The notes under the pieces: model-generated | What the model was told of the DNA's origin: nothing | Database searches by the model: none | The model's input: only the letters and a program-made list of their open reading frames with translations | Shown: positions 29,977 through 41,723 of the stretch, piece after piece | How the letters are laid out: every line of letters starts with the position of its first letter | Position numbering within the stretch: position 1 is the first letter of the stretch | Position numbers and translations under genes: made by a program | Assembly: GCA_002753095.1 (NCBI GenBank) | Contig: PDZU01000005.1 | Span: 1 to 64,000 of the forward strand | Direction of reading: 5' to 3' | Origin: Magnetococcales bacterium | GTDB taxonomy: Bacteria; Pseudomonadota; Magnetococcia; Magnetococcales; Magnetaquicoccaceae | DNA: 64,000 bases

Positions 29977-30426
29977 TTGCGGGTCCAGGGGGGTCACCCC
30001 CCTGGCGGGTCCAGGGCGGAGCCCTGGGGTTTTATCTTTTATCTTTTCGCCTTTATCTTTTATACTTTATCTTTTATCTTTTCGCCTTTGGCGCGCTTTT
30101 CACGATAAGCCGATGCGCCTTTTGCATCGGCGCAGCGCGCCTAATTGACGCAAGGTGTTTGGATTGGCGCGCTTTTCTGCGCCAATTCAAACACCCTCCC
30201 AATGGGTTTTCCCCGCCGGTGACTCAATACCTCGCGGTTAAAAGTCGGGCGTCCGCCCTCCCAAAGAGTGCCCCTGCGGGGCACAGATTTGGGCGCGCTG
30301 CGCAGATTTGGCTGCGCCAAATCTGCTTCGTTAAAAGCGCGCCATTACAAGCAGGGCTTCGCCCTGCACCCAGCAAGGCTTCGCCCTGCACCCAGCAGGG
30401 GCGGTGACCGCCCCTGCACCCCGCAA
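29977..30426. repeat. Copy B of dispersed palindromic element (apparently complete)
   Basis: Ends ttgcgggt...accccgcaa; imperfect inverted termini of about 45 bp; internal palindromes shared with D and F. Confidence 0.9.
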
Positions 30427-30453
30427 TCGTATTCAAAACCATCAGGACACGAA

Positions 30454-30954
30454 CTACTTCAACGTAAACGTATCAGAATTCTCATCAAAACTAACCAACA
30501 ACATCTGCCCCGGCTTGAAAGAGATCGGCTGCTCCAACGTAAAATCAAACCCCTCCTGCATGGAATCCCGCATCTCTACCTTGAACCGATGATCCCCAGC
30601 CGGGATAAAAAATTTGGCATAAACAAATACCGCCCCATCCTGATGAATCCCCGGAGACTGGAACGTTTTCTGCGCCACGATTTGACCGTCCAAAGAAAAA
30701 CGCATCGCCAACGGCGCACGCTCACGCGGACAATCCTGAGGCCGCCGCATGTTGGGCGGCAACTTCTGCAACTCCTCCGCCGTGCGCTCGTGACACACCG
30801 CCTTGCGCTTGGTGGGATGCTTAAAGGCAACCATAATCTCCGACTTGTCCGCCTCCAGATACTGATAACGCGGCGCGGTGGAAAAATAATAGATCACACC
30901 ACAAAATGCCGTATAAAATAAAGCCTGTAACAGGTATCGAAATGCACTCTTCAT
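30454..30954 (-). CDS. Hypothetical membrane-anchored protein
   Basis: 166 aa; N-terminal TM; directly downstream of the cytochrome b fusion gene. Confidence 0.65.
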   Translation of the reverse strand: MKSAFRYLLQALFYTAFCGVIYYFSTAPRYQYLEADKSEIMVAFKHPTKRKAVCHERTAEELQKLPPNMRRPQDCPRERAPLAMRFSLDGQIVAQKTFQSPGIHQDGAVFVYAKFFIPAGDHRFKVEMRDSMQEGFDFTLEQPISFKPGQMLLVSFDENSDTFTLK

Positions 30955-30966
30955 CGCGTCCGCCTC

Positions 30967-32481
30967 TTAACCCAGTCTCTCTTGACGAAAGGCCGCAACC
31001 TTCCCCTGCAACAACGCCTCATCACCCGATCCAGCCCAAACAACCAAAATGCGCTCACGCTCCACCCGTTTGTGCATATGCGGCTCCCGACTACCCGCCA
31101 TACGCTCCTCCACCAACCAGTTGCCCAAACGGAAATAACAGTCACCTTCTCGACACCCAGTCACAACCACCCCCCCGGCCCCGTTGCGCAATACATAGTC
31201 CAGGAAAGAAGGATGTATCATCCCCGCACAAGGCAACCGCACCACCGCCGTATCGGCAGCACACAACTGCTCTAAATCTGCCCCCCTCTGGCAACCAAAA
31301 ACCAATACACCACGCTCACCAATAAGCCCCTGCAACGCCCGATCCGTCTCCTGACGCATGCGATCCAACGTATACCCAGGCATGTCAATGCCTACAGTCA
31401 AAGTCTCACCACGCAAACGAAAAGGATTGGCCGTCGTGCAGGCCCCAAGACAAATGCCACACGCCGTACATAAGGAAGGATCAATCACCGATTCAAAAAG
31501 CGTATTGCGCCGCCCATCACTGCGCGGTTGCATGGAAGCCGCCCCAAAAGGACAATCCCGCGCACACCCACCACACCCGTTGCAGTTGGCCAGCACTACC
31601 TGAGCCGGAGGCGGATCCTTGCGGGTAGGCAACCAGGGAAACAACAAGAACAATAACGTCACCCCCGCCGAAAACGCCCAACCCAAAGCCGGCCCGAAAC
31701 GGTCGATAAAAGGATAAATGTTCAGATAAAACCAGTCGATATGCAACGTCATCGGCGCCTTGCTCAAATCCGCCGCCTCATGGCTGATGGCCGGCTTCAA
31801 CAACGACAACACCAACAAAGCCAACATGGAACCAATCGCCAATACCCGAGGCGGCATCACCTTGACATGGCTGATACGGCTGACATGGGTCCAGGTCATA
31901 AACACCAAACCAATCGGAATACCCAACAAATGCAAAAATGCCATCAAGGTAAAAAAACGATCAGATACCTGCCCATCAAGAAAATTCAGAATCATGGAAC
32001 TGGGAATGAGCGGTAACCAGTCCACCAACTCAGCCGTCCCCAACGCCACATATTGCGCCAACATGTCCCAAACCAACCAATAACCACTAATGCCCAACAA
32101 CACCACCAACCACAAGGTGGGAATGCCCGTAAACCAGGAAAACCAACGCACCCCACGGTAACGGTCACGGGAAAACTCCCGCAACAGATGCAGAAAAATG
32201 GTGATCACCACCGCATCCGATGCATACCGATGCAAACTGCGCATGATCCCCGCCAACCACCACTGCTGGTGGGTCATGTACTCCACCGACTGGTAGGCAT
32301 GCGCCACACTGGTCTCAAAAGGAACGAAAAGATAAATTCCAGACCCCAAAATCACCCAGAAAAAAAAGAATGACAAAGTCCCCAAATGGTACAGGGGATT
32401 ATTTTCGTTCCCGAATATGGCATTGAGCTGCTTTTCCATGACCAGAAACAACCAATTGCCCGCTCTGCGTATCATTTCCAC
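30967..32481 (-). CDS. Fusion protein: cytochrome b (b6-like), two [4Fe-4S] ferredoxin motifs, MvhD/FlpD-like domain
   Basis: SLHRYASDAVVITIFLHLLREF; CNGCGGCARDCP and CTACGICLGACTTANP; FGCQRGADLEQLC...PCAGMIHPSFLDYVLRNGAGGVVVTGCREGDCYFRLGN. Confidence 0.88.
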   Translation of the reverse strand: MEMIRRAGNWLFLVMEKQLNAIFGNENNPLYHLGTLSFFFFWVILGSGIYLFVPFETSVAHAYQSVEYMTHQQWWLAGIMRSLHRYASDAVVITIFLHLLREFSRDRYRGVRWFSWFTGIPTLWLVVLLGISGYWLVWDMLAQYVALGTAELVDWLPLIPSSMILNFLDGQVSDRFFTLMAFLHLLGIPIGLVFMTWTHVSRISHVKVMPPRVLAIGSMLALLVLSLLKPAISHEAADLSKAPMTLHIDWFYLNIYPFIDRFGPALGWAFSAGVTLLFLLFPWLPTRKDPPPAQVVLANCNGCGGCARDCPFGAASMQPRSDGRRNTLFESVIDPSLCTACGICLGACTTANPFRLRGETLTVGIDMPGYTLDRMRQETDRALQGLIGERGVLVFGCQRGADLEQLCAADTAVVRLPCAGMIHPSFLDYVLRNGAGGVVVTGCREGDCYFRLGNWLVEERMAGSREPHMHKRVERERILVVWAGSGDEALLQGKVAAFRQERLG

Positions 32482-32649
32482 GAGAAAAACGCTCCCTGCA
32501 AAAGTGATGAAAGCTCCATTTTAATATATAACCAAACCAGAATGGAAGGAGCATTATAGCAGAGCCGCCATAATTTTCTACATGGAATACAATACCATCG
32601 CCGATTATTGCATTCTTGTTACAAATGACTGTTGCCGAACAGGGATAGG

Positions 32650-32764
32650 AATTGTGCAATTTGTCAAATAAAGACGGGCAAAAATGGCGCAATAATGGCA
32701 GCTCAATTGTCTAAATTGACAATTGGCAAATCTGGATAAAATAAATTGTGTGATTTGTCAAAAT
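32650..32764. promoter_or_regulatory. Repeated operator-like motifs upstream of the cytochrome b fusion gene
   Basis: aattgtgcaatttgtcaaata (32650-32670) and aattgtgtgatttgtcaaaat (32744-32764), with ttgacaattggcaa (32716-32729) between. Confidence 0.4.
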
Positions 32765-33558
32765 CAGCACGGAAAGGAACGGCGATGACACTCATAGAGG
32801 GCAATGCTGGCGGCCACAGAAACATTCAGCGACCCCACCAACCCGGCAATAGGGATCGACAACAGATGGTCGCAGCGCTCCCGCGTCAAACGCCGCAACC
32901 CTTTGCCCTCGCTGCCCAGGACGAAGGCCACCTTGGCGGCAAAGGAAAATTGGCCGATACTCTCCTGACCCTCGGCGGCCAGGCCACAGACCTGCACCCC
33001 CAACTCTTGCAGAGCCTCAATGGCCCGCGCCAGATTGACCACCCGCACCACATCCACCCGCTCTGCCGCCCCTGCCGCCGCCTTGTTGGCCAGCGACGAG
33101 AGAGGCGCCGCCCGGTCACGGGGCAAAACAACCGCCTGCACAGCAAACGCCTCCGCCGAACGGAGCATGGCCCCCAAATTACGGGGATCCTCCACACCAT
33201 CCAGCAACAACAAACACACACGCGGCAACGCTTCCACCTGCTGCAACAGTTCGTCAAAGGAGGGTTGACGCCGCACACCAACCCGCGCCACCACCCCCTG
33301 ATGCACCCCACGCTGCGTGAGGCGATCCAAGGCCACACGATCCACAAAACGGGGTCGCAAACCCCGCTGTCGGGCCAAATCCACCACCTCCTGCAGGCGG
33401 GCACCATGCCCACCCTTCAACACCGTCACCGACTCCACCACGCGCTGCGCATCGGCCAAAAGCGCCAAAACCGGATTCAACCCGTAGAGCAGTTCCCCGC
33501 CCTCCTCTTCAGCACCTGAACCCTGCTCTTCTCGTGTCACCATCAGGAACGCCTCCAT
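32764..33558 (-). CDS. rlmB: 23S rRNA (guanosine-2'-O)-methyltransferase, SpoU/RlmB family
   Basis: YGLNPVLALL, LLLDGVEDPRNLGAMLRSAEAFAV, FVLGSEGKGLRRLTRERCD, IPIAGLVGSLNVSVAASIALYE. Confidence 0.93.
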   Translation of the reverse strand: MEAFLMVTREEQGSGAEEEGGELLYGLNPVLALLADAQRVVESVTVLKGGHGARLQEVVDLARQRGLRPRFVDRVALDRLTQRGVHQGVVARVGVRRQPSFDELLQQVEALPRVCLLLLDGVEDPRNLGAMLRSAEAFAVQAVVLPRDRAAPLSSLANKAAAGAAERVDVVRVVNLARAIEALQELGVQVCGLAAEGQESIGQFSFAAKVAFVLGSEGKGLRRLTRERCDHLLSIPIAGLVGSLNVSVAASIALYECHRRSFPC

Positions 33559-35009
33559 GTCGTACCCTCTTTGCTGTCCTGCAACGTGATGCCGGCGTCA
33601 GCCAACTGCTGGCGCAGACGATCCGCCGCCGCAAAATCACGGGCCTGCCGCGCCGCCAGACGCTGCTGAATCAGCGCATCAACCGCCGCATCGTCCAGAC
33701 CGTCACCCGCCGGACGGTGAAAATAACTCTCCGGCTCCAGAGTCAACAAACCCAACAAAGCCGCCAAAGCCCGCAACAGCGCCAGATGGGCCAGCAGTTC
33801 CTGTTGCGCAACACCTGAGGCAAGCGCCCGATTGATCCATTTGCTCAGCTCAAACAAAACAGCGATCCCTTGCGGGGTGTTAAAATCATCGTCCATGGCC
33901 GCATAGAAAGGTTCAGCAAACCCATTCCATAACGCACCCTGAAACACAGGCAGTTCGGCCTGGGGCAGTTGACCCAACTGCTGCTTGGCCGTGGCCAGAG
34001 TGGTATAGAGACGATCCATGCCATGGCGGGCCGCCTCCAGCAACGCGCCGGAAAAATCCAAAGGCGAACGGTAATGGCTGTTGAGGATGAACAGACGCAA
34101 CACCTCCCCCGGATAGTGGGCCAACAGGTCACGAATGGTGGAAAAATTGCCCAAACTTTTGGACATCTTCTCCCGTTCGCCACTGTCGCTTACCACATTG
34201 ACAAAACCGTTGTGCAACCAGTAGCGCACCCAATCATGACCACTGCTGCCTTCACTCTGGGCAATCTCATTTTCATGGTGCGGAAAGAGCAGATCCATGC
34301 CGCCACCATGAATATCAAAACTCTCCCCCAAATACTTGCAACTCATGGCCGAACATTCGATATGCCAACCCGGTCGCCCTGCCCCCCAGGGCGACGGCCA
34401 ACTTGGCTCATCCGCCTTGGCCCCTTTCCAGAGCACAAAATCCAGGGGGTTGCGCTTCAGACCGTCCACCTCCACCCGCGCCCCGGCTTGCAGATCATTG
34501 AGATTTTTGCCCGACAGCGAACCATAGGCGGCAAAACGGTCCACGGCATAATAGACATCACCCCCCCCGGTGTAGGCGTACTCCTTGGCCATCAAGCGGC
34601 TGATCATCTCCTGCATCTCCGCCAGATGTTCCGTAGCGCGCGGCTCTATGTCGGCCTTGGCCACCCCCAAACCAGCCATGTCGGCATGAAAGGCGGCAAT
34701 ATAACGCTCGGTCAAGGTGCTGATCGACTCCTGCAACCCCTTGGCACGCTGGATGATTTTATCATCAATATCCGTAAAATTGCGTACATAGGTTACTTGC
34801 AAACCACAAGCACGCAGATAACGTACAATGACATCAAACACCACCATGACCCGCGCATGGCCAATATGGCAATGGTCGTAGACCGTCACACCACAGACAT
34901 AGATCCCCACCTGACCCGGCTTGCGCAAAAGCAACGGCTCCTTGCGCCGTCCTTTGGAGTTGAAGAGCTCTATCTGCAAGTCTCTTTTCACGAACTTGTC
35001 CTCCTTCAT
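33543..35009 (-). CDS. cysS: Cysteinyl-tRNA synthetase
   Basis: YVCGVTVYDHCHIGHARVMVVFD, GWHIECSAM, GGGMDLLFPHHENEIAQSE, KMSKSLGN. Confidence 0.97.
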   Translation of the reverse strand: MKEDKFVKRDLQIELFNSKGRRKEPLLLRKPGQVGIYVCGVTVYDHCHIGHARVMVVFDVIVRYLRACGLQVTYVRNFTDIDDKIIQRAKGLQESISTLTERYIAAFHADMAGLGVAKADIEPRATEHLAEMQEMISRLMAKEYAYTGGGDVYYAVDRFAAYGSLSGKNLNDLQAGARVEVDGLKRNPLDFVLWKGAKADEPSWPSPWGAGRPGWHIECSAMSCKYLGESFDIHGGGMDLLFPHHENEIAQSEGSSGHDWVRYWLHNGFVNVVSDSGEREKMSKSLGNFSTIRDLLAHYPGEVLRLFILNSHYRSPLDFSGALLEAARHGMDRLYTTLATAKQQLGQLPQAELPVFQGALWNGFAEPFYAAMDDDFNTPQGIAVLFELSKWINRALASGVAQQELLAHLALLRALAALLGLLTLEPESYFHRPAGDGLDDAAVDALIQQRLAARQARDFAAADRLRQQLADAGITLQDSKEGTTWRRS

Positions 35010-35090
35010 GCAACGTGCTATGTTTACCCATGGTTGGGAGTTCACCCAATCATGGCACGAATTGTTACTTTGTACGGGAAACAAAATATC

Positions 35091-36296
<1,206 letters not shown>

Positions 36297-36300
36297 GCGG

Positions 36301-36588
36301 ATGACTCAGGATCTCTTGCTCCACAAACGGCTGGTGGTCGTTGGCCGCGTGCAGGGGGTCTATTATCGTGTCTCCACGCAGCAGGAGGCGGAAAAATTGG
36401 GCGTGCGGGGCTGGGTGAAAAATCGACCGGATGGTGCGGTCGAAATCGAAGTGCATGGTTCACCCAGCTCTGTCGCCGCCCTGGTTGCCTGGTGTCAACA
36501 TGGCCCACCCGGTGCCCGGGTGGAGAGCGTCACCAGCGATGATTGTCCTGCCGTCGAGTATCCAGACTTTCAGATCATCCGACCCTGA
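36301..36588 (+). CDS. acyP: Acylphosphatase
   Basis: VVGRVQGVYYRVSTQQEAEKLGVRGWVKNRPDGAVEIEVHG. Confidence 0.9.
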   Translation: MTQDLLLHKRLVVVGRVQGVYYRVSTQQEAEKLGVRGWVKNRPDGAVEIEVHGSPSSVAALVAWCQHGPPGARVESVTSDDCPAVEYPDFQIIRP

Positions 36589-36620
36589 AAAACAAAAAAG
36601 CGGTTGCCTTTAAAACAAAC

Positions 36621-36846
36621 ATGGGGTCAAGGGGAGATTATCTCCCCTTGCGGGTGCAGGGCGGAGCCATGCTTGCAATGTGCGGCGTTTTTAAGAAAGC
36701 AAATGCGTAGCATTTGCGCACGCCGCACAGATTTGGGCGCGATGCGCAGATTTACTGCGTAAATCTGCTTCGTTAAAAGCGCGCCATACAAGCAAGGGCT
36801 CTGCCCTTGCAACCCGCCAGGGGAGATAATCTCCCCTGGACCCCAT
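36621..36846. repeat. Copy C of dispersed palindromic element (compact, 226 bp)
   Basis: Bounded by atggggtcaaggggagattatctccccttg and its inverted relative caggggagataatctcccctggaccccat; shares the agatttgggcgcg...gcgcgcc core. Confidence 0.85.
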
Positions 36847-36892
36847 ACTACTATTATTTTACAGGCAATCGTCTTGGAGAGCGCTTGCCTGA

Positions 36893-38185
<1,293 letters not shown>

Positions 38186-38254
38186 GGCCGTTCGCCAAAC
38201 GTCCGAACCCGGTTCGTTGTCGTCTTTCTGTTCGGGTAATCACAGGAATATGCC

Positions 38255-39571
38255 ATGAATAGTCACTTGATCAACCGCCTGGATAGCCGACAGGCCGATT
38301 TTCAAGCCCGCTATGCACGCCTGCTGCAGTGGGACAGCGCACGCCTGCAGGATGTGGAACAACGCGTTGCCAGCATCATCCACCAGGTGCGCCAGGAGGG
38401 CGATACCGCCCTGATCCGCTTGACACAACAGTTTGACCGTATCCAACTGCACCCGGAACAACTGGCCTTCTCCGCAGCAGAGATCGATACCGCCTGCCAA
38501 CAACTCCCAGAAGAGGATATGGCCGCCCTGCAGGCGGCGGCAGAACGCATCCGCGCCTATCATCAATGGCAAATGCCCAACATGGGTATCCAGCGCTACG
38601 TGGATGCCACCGGCATGCAACTGGGACAACGCTTGACCCCCATCGAACGGGCCGGCCTCTACGTACCGGGCGGTCTGGCCAGCTATCCCTCCTCGGTGCT
38701 GATGAACGCCATCCCAGCCCAGGTGGCCGGCGTGCGCGAACTGGTCATGGTGGTGCCCACCCCGGATGGAAGCATCAACCCCCTGGTGCTGGCCGCAGCA
38801 CGGGTCTCTGGCGTGCAGCGCATCTTTCGCGTCGGCGGCGCCCAGGCCGTCGCCGCCCTGGCCTATGGGACCGCCTCCATCCCCCAGGTCGATAAAATTG
38901 TCGGCCCAGGCAATATCTATGTGGCCACCGCCAAACGGCAAGTCTTCGGTCAGGTCGGCATCGACATGATCGCCGGCCCCTCGGAAATTTTGGTCATCGC
39001 CGATCAGGAGAGCAATCCAGAGTGGCTGGCCGCCGATCTGCTCTCACAGGCCGAACATGACGAAGCAGCGCAGGCCATCCTGATTACCGACTCCGCCCCC
39101 CTGGCCGACGCCGTGGAGGAACAGCTGCAACGCCTGCTGCACACCTTGAGCCGACACGCCATCAGCCGCATAGCCCTGGCCAACCGAGGGATTTTGATCA
39201 CCGTTCCCGATCTGGCCACCGCCTGCCAACTGGCCTCGCAAGCCGCCCCCGAACATCTGGAACTCTCCCTGGCCGACCCGGAAGCAGCACTGCCGCTGAT
39301 CCATAACGCCGGGGCCATCTTCCTGGGCCGCTACACCCCGGAGGCCATTGGCGACTATGTGGCCGGTCCCAACCATGTGCTGCCAACCAGTGGTACCGCC
39401 CGTTTTTCCAGCCCGCTCGGCGTTTATGATTTCATCAAACGGTCCAGCCTGTTGGGCGGTCCCTTATCGGCCCTGCGTCAGATCGGCCCGATTGCCTCCC
39501 ATCTCGCCAACCGGGAAGGGTTGACCGCCCACCAATACAGCATCGATTGCCGCCTGGAGAGTGCCTCGTGA
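38255..39571 (+). CDS. hisD: Histidinol dehydrogenase
   Basis: [55 protein letters not shown]. Confidence 0.97.
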   Translation: MNSHLINRLDSRQADFQARYARLLQWDSARLQDVEQRVASIIHQVRQEGDTALIRLTQQFDRIQLHPEQLAFSAAEIDTACQQLPEEDMAALQAAAERIRAYHQWQMPNMGIQRYVDATGMQLGQRLTPIERAGLYVPGGLASYPSSVLMNAIPAQVAGVRELVMVVPTPDGSINPLVLAAARVSGVQRIFRVGGAQAVAALAYGTASIPQVDKIVGPGNIYVATAKRQVFGQVGIDMIAGPSEILVIADQESNPEWLAADLLSQAEHDEAAQAILITDSAPLADAVEEQLQRLLHTLSRHAISRIALANRGILITVPDLATACQLASQAAPEHLELSLADPEAALPLIHNAGAIFLGRYTPEAIGDYVAGPNHVLPTSGTARFSSPLGVYDFIKRSSLLGGPLSALRQIGPIASHLANREGLTAHQYSIDCRLESAS

Positions 39572-40167
39572 TCCGTACCGCCCGCGTCGAACGCAAAACC
39601 CAAGAGACCGAGGTCAGCGTCACCCTCAACCTGGATGGGACCGGTCTGTCAAACATCGCAACCGGTTGCCCCTTCCTGGACCATATGCTGGATCAACTGG
39701 CCCGCCATGGCCTCTTCGACATCGAACTCTACGCCCGTGGCGATACCCATATCGATGACCATCACACCGTCGAAGATGTGGGCATCACCCTGGGCGAAGC
39801 CTTCCGGCAGGCCCTGGGCGATAAACGGGGCATCGCCCGCTTTGGTTCTGCCACCATCCCCCTGGATGAATCCCTGTCGCGGGTGGTAATCGACCTCTCC
39901 AACCGGGCCACCCTGGTCTGGCATGTCACCTTCAGCAACAGCAAAATTGGTCAATTTGATACCGAACTGTTTCGCGAATGGTTCACCGCCTTTGCCAACC
40001 ATAGCCGCTCCACCATCCACGTGGAAAATCTCTATGGCAGCAACGACCACCACAAAATCGAATCCTGTTTCAAGGCCCTGGCCCTGGCTCTGCGGCGGGC
40101 CTGTGTGCTGGATCCCCGACGCGGTCAACTGGTTCCCAGTACCAAAGGACTTCTCTCCGACAGCTAA
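39568..40167 (+). CDS. hisB: Imidazoleglycerol-phosphate dehydratase
   Basis: [49 protein letters not shown]. Confidence 0.97.
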   Translation: MIRTARVERKTQETEVSVTLNLDGTGLSNIATGCPFLDHMLDQLARHGLFDIELYARGDTHIDDHHTVEDVGITLGEAFRQALGDKRGIARFGSATIPLDESLSRVVIDLSNRATLVWHVTFSNSKIGQFDTELFREWFTAFANHSRSTIHVENLYGSNDHHKIESCFKALALALRRACVLDPRRGQLVPSTKGLLSDS

Positions 40168-40181
40168 CCCCTCTGCAGAGT

Positions 40182-40823
40182 ATGGCTATGATCATCGTTA
40201 TCGATTACGGTTCCGGCAATCTGCGCTCGGTGGCCAAAGCCCTGGAGTCGGTCGGGGCCCAGGTGCGCATCAGCAAACAGGCCGAAGAGCTCAAACATGC
40301 CTCCCACCTGGTGCTGCCTGGGGTGGGTGCCTTTGCCGATTGCCACCGCAACCTGACGGAGAGCGGCCTGCTGCCCCCACTTCTGGACCATATCCAGGCC
40401 GGGCGCCCCTTTCTCGGTATCTGTGTCGGCATGCAGTTGCTCTTCAGTGAAGGACATGAGTACGGCATCCATCCGGGGCTGAATCTCTTTGCCGGTCCCG
40501 TGCTCCGCTTTGCCACCGACATGCCAGATCCAGAAGATCCTACCCGCCATCTGAAAGTGCCCCACATGGGCTGGAATCAGGTGCGCCAAACCCAAACCCA
40601 CCCCCTCTGGCAAGAGATTCCCGACGGCGCCCATTTTTATTTTGTCCACTCCTATCATGGTTGCCCACAGGAGAGCAGCGTCATCGCCGGACAGGCCGAC
40701 TATGGCATCCCCTTCACCGCCGCCATCGCCCGCGACAACCTGTTCGCCACCCAGTTTCACCCGGAAAAAAGCCAACGCCATGGCCTGCGCCTGTTGCACC
40801 ACTTTACCCAATGGAGACCGTGA
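40182..40823 (+). CDS. hisH: Imidazole glycerol phosphate synthase glutaminase subunit
   Basis: IIVIDYGSGNLRSVAKALE; LGICVGMQLLF; ATQFHPEKSQRHG. Confidence 0.97.
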   Translation: MAMIIVIDYGSGNLRSVAKALESVGAQVRISKQAEELKHASHLVLPGVGAFADCHRNLTESGLLPPLLDHIQAGRPFLGICVGMQLLFSEGHEYGIHPGLNLFAGPVLRFATDMPDPEDPTRHLKVPHMGWNQVRQTQTHPLWQEIPDGAHFYFVHSYHGCPQESSVIAGQADYGIPFTAAIARDNLFATQFHPEKSQRHGLRLLHHFTQWRP

Positions 40824-40826
40824 CCC

Positions 40827-41570
40827 ATGCTGATCATTCCCGCCATTGATCTCAAGGATGGCCAATGCGTGCGCCTCTTTCAGGGCGACATGACGCAACA
40901 TACCGTCTACTCCGACGATCCGGGTGCCATGGCCAGCCACTGGCAAAAACTGGGAGCGGAACGGTTGCATGTGGTCGACCTCAACGGCGCCTTTGCCGGA
41001 CAGCCAGTCAACGATGCCGCCATTGCCGCCATCGTCTCCGCCTTGACCATCCCCGTGCAACTGGGAGGCGGTATCCGCACCCTGGCCACCATGGAGCGCT
41101 ATCTCAGCCTGGGCATTCAACGCCTGATTCTGGGTACCGTCGCCTGCCGTGATCCACAACTGGTTCAGGAAGCCTGCCGTCTCTTTCCAGACCGTATCCT
41201 GGTCGGCATCGATGCCCGCGATGGCTGGGTTGCCGTGCAAGGCTGGGCCGAGGTGACCAATATCCGCGCCGTGGAGTTGGCACAACGCTTCGCAGAGGCC
41301 GGCGTGGCCGAGATCATCTTTACCGATATTGCCCGCGATGGGGCACTGCAAGGCCCCAACGTGGCCGCCACCCGCGCCTTGGCCGAAGCGATCACCATTC
41401 CCGTGATTTTGTCCGGCGGCATCTCTTCCCTGGCCGATGTTCTGCACGTGCTGGAACAGCCCGGCCCCTATGCCAATGGCGGTCGCATCTCCGGGATCAT
41501 CACCGGCAAAGCCCTCTATGATGGTCGATTGGATTTTGCCGCCGCCGTCACCGCCTGCAAACAGGGGTAA
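40827..41570 (+). CDS. hisA: Phosphoribosylformimino-5-aminoimidazole carboxamide ribotide isomerase
   Basis: [42 protein letters not shown]. Confidence 0.97.
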   Translation: MLIIPAIDLKDGQCVRLFQGDMTQHTVYSDDPGAMASHWQKLGAERLHVVDLNGAFAGQPVNDAAIAAIVSALTIPVQLGGGIRTLATMERYLSLGIQRLILGTVACRDPQLVQEACRLFPDRILVGIDARDGWVAVQGWAEVTNIRAVELAQRFAEAGVAEIIFTDIARDGALQGPNVAATRALAEAITIPVILSGGISSLADVLHVLEQPGPYANGGRISGIITGKALYDGRLDFAAAVTACKQG

Positions 41571-41723
41571 AAGCCAGTTAAGTATTTGGCAGTACAGAAA
41601 AATGGATGTAAACAGAGGGTAACCTTTGTGTCGCGACAGAAAACACAGTAGAATGGGGGGCAATATAGCTCCATATACCATCGCTTGGGGTAACACACCC
41701 AAGATGTCCAGAAGGATGCAGTA

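Noticed and set aside
30224-30442. ORF with AGRSPACNGALLTKQI..., also seen at 54735-55028 and, in part, 55056-56093
   Set aside because: Translation of the palindromic repeat; the frame shifts between copies, so similarity is at DNA level, not protein level
33969-35090. Long N-terminal extension of the plus-strand aminotransferase ORF
   Set aside because: Antisense to cysS; the aminotransferase begins at MALLSNRIQK (35091)
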